NCBI GenBank assembly: GCA_020630355.1
Contig: JAHDBO010000075.1
Location: 1-8,604 of the forward strand
Direction of reading: 5' to 3'
Length of the DNA stretch: 8,604 nt
Source: Saprospiraceae bacterium
GTDB lineage: Bacteria; Bacteroidota; Bacteroidia; Chitinophagales; Saprospiraceae
A program made the translations under genes and the position numbers. This document shows, piece by piece, positions 6,385-8,604 of this stretch. The notes under the pieces are model-generated. The model ran no database searches. It was not told the origin of the DNA and saw only the letters and a program-made list of their open reading frames with translations. Positions within the stretch are counted from its first letter, which is position 1; every line of letters starts with the position of its first letter.

Positions 6385-7872
6385 CTATTTTTTGAATTTT
6401 TGAATGAGAACAACAAATAATCTGCTGATTTCAGGTGATAAATTGAACTGTAATAGGACGGCAATGTAAAGTATCCCAATGAAGGAAGACCTGAGTACAA
6501 TATTTAAAAATGGATGAAAATCAAAAGGGACATACTGTCCGATTAAATAGCACAGAATGGCAGTCATCAATGTTTTGAGATGGTTCCATTGGAAAGGTTG
6601 AATTCCCATCTTTATCCAGATAAAAATCAATTTAACTAGGTTGAAGAGAAAGATTGAAATTAAGGTAGCAATGGCTGCGCCATTGATATAAAATGTTGGT
6701 ATGAGCCATAAATTATTGAGTATATTCACTACAGCAAGCAAAAGGACACTCACGAAACCAAATTTGTAATATTTGGAGAGGTTGATAATTTGATCGTTGA
6801 CACTTGTTGCAGAATCTATCACTCTTGCAAAGCCTATTAGCAAGACAATATAGATGCCTTCTATGTAAAGGTCACCATTAGGTATGATCTTAAATAAGTC
6901 CTCAATGGAAGACCAAATCAAAACAAAAATGAGGCTAGCATAAATAAAGAGATTTAAGCTTGATTTTTGATAAACCATTTTAATTTCTGATAAATCATTC
7001 TCTTTCCAAGCTTTTGCTAGGATCGGTGAGCTTATGTTTCCAAGCGCATTTTTTGGGATATTGATAACGTCCGCTATGAATAAAGCAATAGAATAAGAAG
7101 CTGCTAAGGCCACTGTCGTCAGCGAACCCACCATAAAGATGTCTATAAAAAAGGCCAGCCTGCTTCCTAGCCCGACCAGTATTCCAAAAAGCATATAGCT
7201 CCGAAGATCTTTTTTTCTCTTTTTTGTGAGAAAAGACCAGTTAATGGGCTGCAATTTTAGAGCGCCTAGTTTTTTAAGGTACAAAATATATCCAATCGTA
7301 TTGCAGCCTATTACTGAAATGATTCCAATCAAAAGCCCTTCAAAATTGATACACTGATAATAGTATAAAATACAAAAAAGCGGTAAGGCAATTTTTAAAA
7401 ATAGATTATTAAAAATAGTGGGGACGACTATTCGATGGTGGTTGGTGGCCATATTTGAAAAAACGGCATTGTATCCTTGAAAGAGAATTAAAGGGATAAA
7501 TAGCAGAAACAATGATTCGAAGCCCTGCATTTTATCTGCGTAGAAGGCTTGTATTGGTTTTTGGAAAATATAGATAACAGTGGATGTGCTCAATAATCCC
7601 AAGGACACCAATAACAGTAATAAGCTAAGGAAACCATTGTCACCATTGGTATTATCTTTGAATTCTGGATAAAAGCGAATAACAAGGCTATTGACCCCAA
7701 ACATGGCAAAGGGCAAAATCATAGCCCCTGTTGCAATGAAAAAGTTATAAAACCCAAGTTCTTCTTTACTGAGAATGGCAGTACTGATAAAGAGTACATT
7801 TATAGCCCCTATAAATGTACTGACATAAGTGACAATGCTCTGTTTTATTCCTTGTCGTTGAATAATGCCCAT
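6385..7872 (-). CDS. Polysaccharide flippase, Wzx/MATE-like (MOP superfamily)
   Basis: A 495-residue integral inner-membrane protein with about 12-14 hydrophobic helices spread along its length and short basic loops. It belongs with the polysaccharide biosynthesis exporters of the MOP superfamily, which flip lipid-linked sugar repeat units to the periplasmic face. The N-terminus MGIIQRQGIKQSIVTYVSTFIG is typical of Bacteroidota members of this group. PFAMFGVNSLVIRFYPEF at about residues 54-71 and the amphipathic C-terminal half, with WLIPTFYINGAAIATLIS, match the polysaccharide synthesis family and its C-terminal domain. The tail ends FVVLIQKFKK. No glycosyltransferase or polymerase gene lies nearby, so the glycan (O-antigen, capsule or other) cannot be named, and I give no gene symbol. 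It follows ppc on the same strand after a 115-base gap that holds a strong inverted repeat, so it may have its own promoter. Confidence 0.9.
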   Translation of the reverse strand: MGIIQRQGIKQSIVTYVSTFIGAINVLFISTAILSKEELGFYNFFIATGAMILPFAMFGVNSLVIRFYPEFKDNTNGDNGFLSLLLLLVSLGLLSTSTVIYIFQKPIQAFYADKMQGFESLFLLFIPLILFQGYNAVFSNMATNHHRIVVPTIFNNLFLKIALPLFCILYYYQCINFEGLLIGIISVIGCNTIGYILYLKKLGALKLQPINWSFLTKKRKKDLRSYMLFGILVGLGSRLAFFIDIFMVGSLTTVALAASYSIALFIADVINIPKNALGNISSPILAKAWKENDLSEIKMVYQKSSLNLFIYASLIFVLIWSSIEDLFKIIPNGDLYIEGIYIVLLIGFARVIDSATSVNDQIINLSKYYKFGFVSVLLLAVVNILNNLWLIPTFYINGAAIATLISIFLFNLVKLIFIWIKMGIQPFQWNHLKTLMTAILCYLIGQYVPFDFHPFLNIVLRSSFIGILYIAVLLQFNLSPEISRLFVVLIQKFKK

Positions 7873-7923
7873 CAGCGTTTAGCGTTTGCACAAAGAAACG
7901 AAAGAGCGAAAAGAATATTGATA

Positions 7924-7979
7924 TTTGAACAGGGAATTGCATCGACCAAATGATGAATTGCATCAATTCCCTGTTCAAA
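7924..7979 (-). terminator. 16-bp inverted repeat after ppc, candidate terminator
   Basis: Arms 7924-7939 and 7964-7979 are perfectly complementary over 16 bp, with a 24-base loop. On the minus strand the stem starts 8 bases after the ppc stop codon, the place of an intrinsic terminator. The following bases are only loosely T-rich (TATCAATATTCTTTT), so release may be partial, or the stem may protect the ppc 3' end instead. A 10-base direct repeat, GAATTGCATC, occurs at 7934-7943 and 7955-7964, which gives the loop an alternative 6-bp hairpin (7955-7960 with 7964-7969). The repeat is certain; the terminator role is inferred. Confidence 0.5.
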
Positions 7980-7987
7980 AAATGTTA

Positions 7988-8604
7988 CTAGGCCGAATTT
8001 CGACTAGCATTAATATTGCCATACAAGGAGCGGGTGACCATTTTTTTATAGGTGTTTTTCAATTGGTCATCCGTACCGATTTTTTGTAAGGCGTACTGTT
8101 GAATGGTCAATAAAGGTAGAACGATTTTTTCCCTGATTTTGATAGAACGCTTTGAAATAGGTTCTTCCTGCATTAAAACTTCATAACCTGAAACCTCTAA
8201 GAGCAATTCCTGGGCTAGTAGATATTCATCATGCAAAATATTCCAAAAAGCTTCGTATTCCTTGTCTTCTTTCATATACGCTGTCAAGGGGAAATAGCAC
8301 TTAGATAAGGACATCATACTATTGTTTGCCAAGGCTTTGAAGAAAGGTTCATGATCGAATAATTCTTTGACTTCGTCAAGACGCCCTTCGCTTTTTAGTT
8401 TTTGGATAGCCGTTCCAATTCCAAAATAGCCTGGCACGTTTTGTTTGAGTTGACTCCAAGCCCCAACAAAAGAAATCGCTCTCAAATCACTTAGGGTTAG
8501 TTCCTTTTTATTGCCTCGTTTGCCAGGTCTAGAACCAATATTGGCAGCGCTGTAATATTTGAGTGTACTCTTGTTTTCTAGGTAGGAGATAAACTTTGGA
8601 TGTT
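7988..8604 (-). CDS. ppc: Phosphoenolpyruvate carboxylase, C-terminal part (5' end outside window)
   Basis: Cytoplasmic enzyme that adds bicarbonate to phosphoenolpyruvate to give oxaloacetate, refilling the TCA cycle. The last 204 residues are visible and the frame is open to the right edge. Key matches to bacterial PEPC are SAANIGSRPGKR near the start of the visible part, DLRAISFVGAWSQLKQNVPGYFGIG (E. coli has SLRAIPWIFAWTQ in this position), SLSKCYFPLTAYM, and a C-terminal helix region ending NINASRNSA in the place of the usual RNTG tail. An apparent TTG start at 8485 is only the Leu of DLRAIS; the homologous sequence continues in frame upstream, so this is the tail of a protein that is usually about 850-900 residues. 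It ends 8 bases before a strong stem-loop. Confidence 0.95.
   Translation of the reverse strand, partial: HPKFISYLENKSTLKYYSAANIGSRPGKRGNKKELTLSDLRAISFVGAWSQLKQNVPGYFGIGTAIQKLKSEGRLDEVKELFDHEPFFKALANNSMMSLSKCYFPLTAYMKEDKEYEAFWNILHDEYLLAQELLLEVSGYEVLMQEEPISKRSIKIREKIVLPLLTIQQYALQKIGTDDQLKNTYKKMVTRSLYGNINASRNSA

Noticed and set aside
7766..7978. 70-codon minus-strand frame overlapping the flippase start
   Set aside because: It overlaps the flippase coding sequence in another frame and runs through the inverted repeat; its residues show no domain or signal pattern.
7988..8485. A separate 165-residue gene starting with TTG at 8485
   Set aside because: The frame continues upstream with clear PEPC sequence (IGSRPGKR), so this is the ppc 3' end.

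Overview
The window comes from a member of the Bacteroidota, probably a free-living or marine lineage rather than a gut Bacteroides, although the genus cannot be fixed from sequence alone. The main evidence is the single-frame LpxC-FabZ fusion, which is characteristic of this phylum. Other support is the RseP of Bacteroidota type, TAnnTTTG-type promoter elements instead of sigma-70 boxes, a general lack of Shine-Dalgarno sequences, and AT-rich intergenic DNA. All large genes but one lie on the minus strand. This looks like ordinary chromosomal core sequence: I see no insertion sequence, phage gene, tRNA, rRNA or CRISPR array.

Layout from left to right. (1) The minus-strand pair rseP then hscB (positions 1858 down to 1) has a 24-base gap and probably forms one transcript; hscB runs off the left edge just short of its stop. 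(2) A 180-base spacer holds a good -7 element for rseP and separates it from a divergent plus-strand gene of the DUF1569/DinB-like family (2040-2510). (3) A four-gene minus-strand cluster follows: lpxC-fabZ (start 5882), lpxA, a stand-alone ABC ATPase and a small lipoprotein (stop at 2507). Gaps are 35, 2 and 39 bases. The lipoprotein and the DUF1569 gene converge and share one CTAG palindrome as opposing stop codons. (4) A 502-base stretch between lpxC-fabZ and the next large gene holds the lpxC promoter and leader, a candidate divergent plus-strand promoter, and an unannotated 46-codon ORF (6224-6364) encoding a basic peptide with a C-terminal membrane helix. (5) A Wzx/MATE-like polysaccharide flippase (7872-6385, minus). 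(6) A 16-bp inverted repeat between the flippase and the 3' end of ppc (phosphoenolpyruvate carboxylase), which enters from the right edge.

Functionally the window centres on the outer envelope. LpxA and LpxC carry out the first two steps of lipid A synthesis, FabZ makes fatty acyl precursors, RseP is the site-2 protease of envelope stress signalling, and the flippase moves lipid-linked glycans across the inner membrane. The ABC ATPase and the lipoprotein in the lipid A cluster are the genes with least known roles. HscB (Fe-S cluster transfer) and Ppc (anaplerotic carbon fixation) are metabolic bystanders.

There is no striking new system here. The items most worth a second look are the 46-codon membrane peptide, the lone ABC ATPase with altered Q-loop and switch-histidine positions, and the ppc-flippase inverted repeat, which carries an internal competing repeat.
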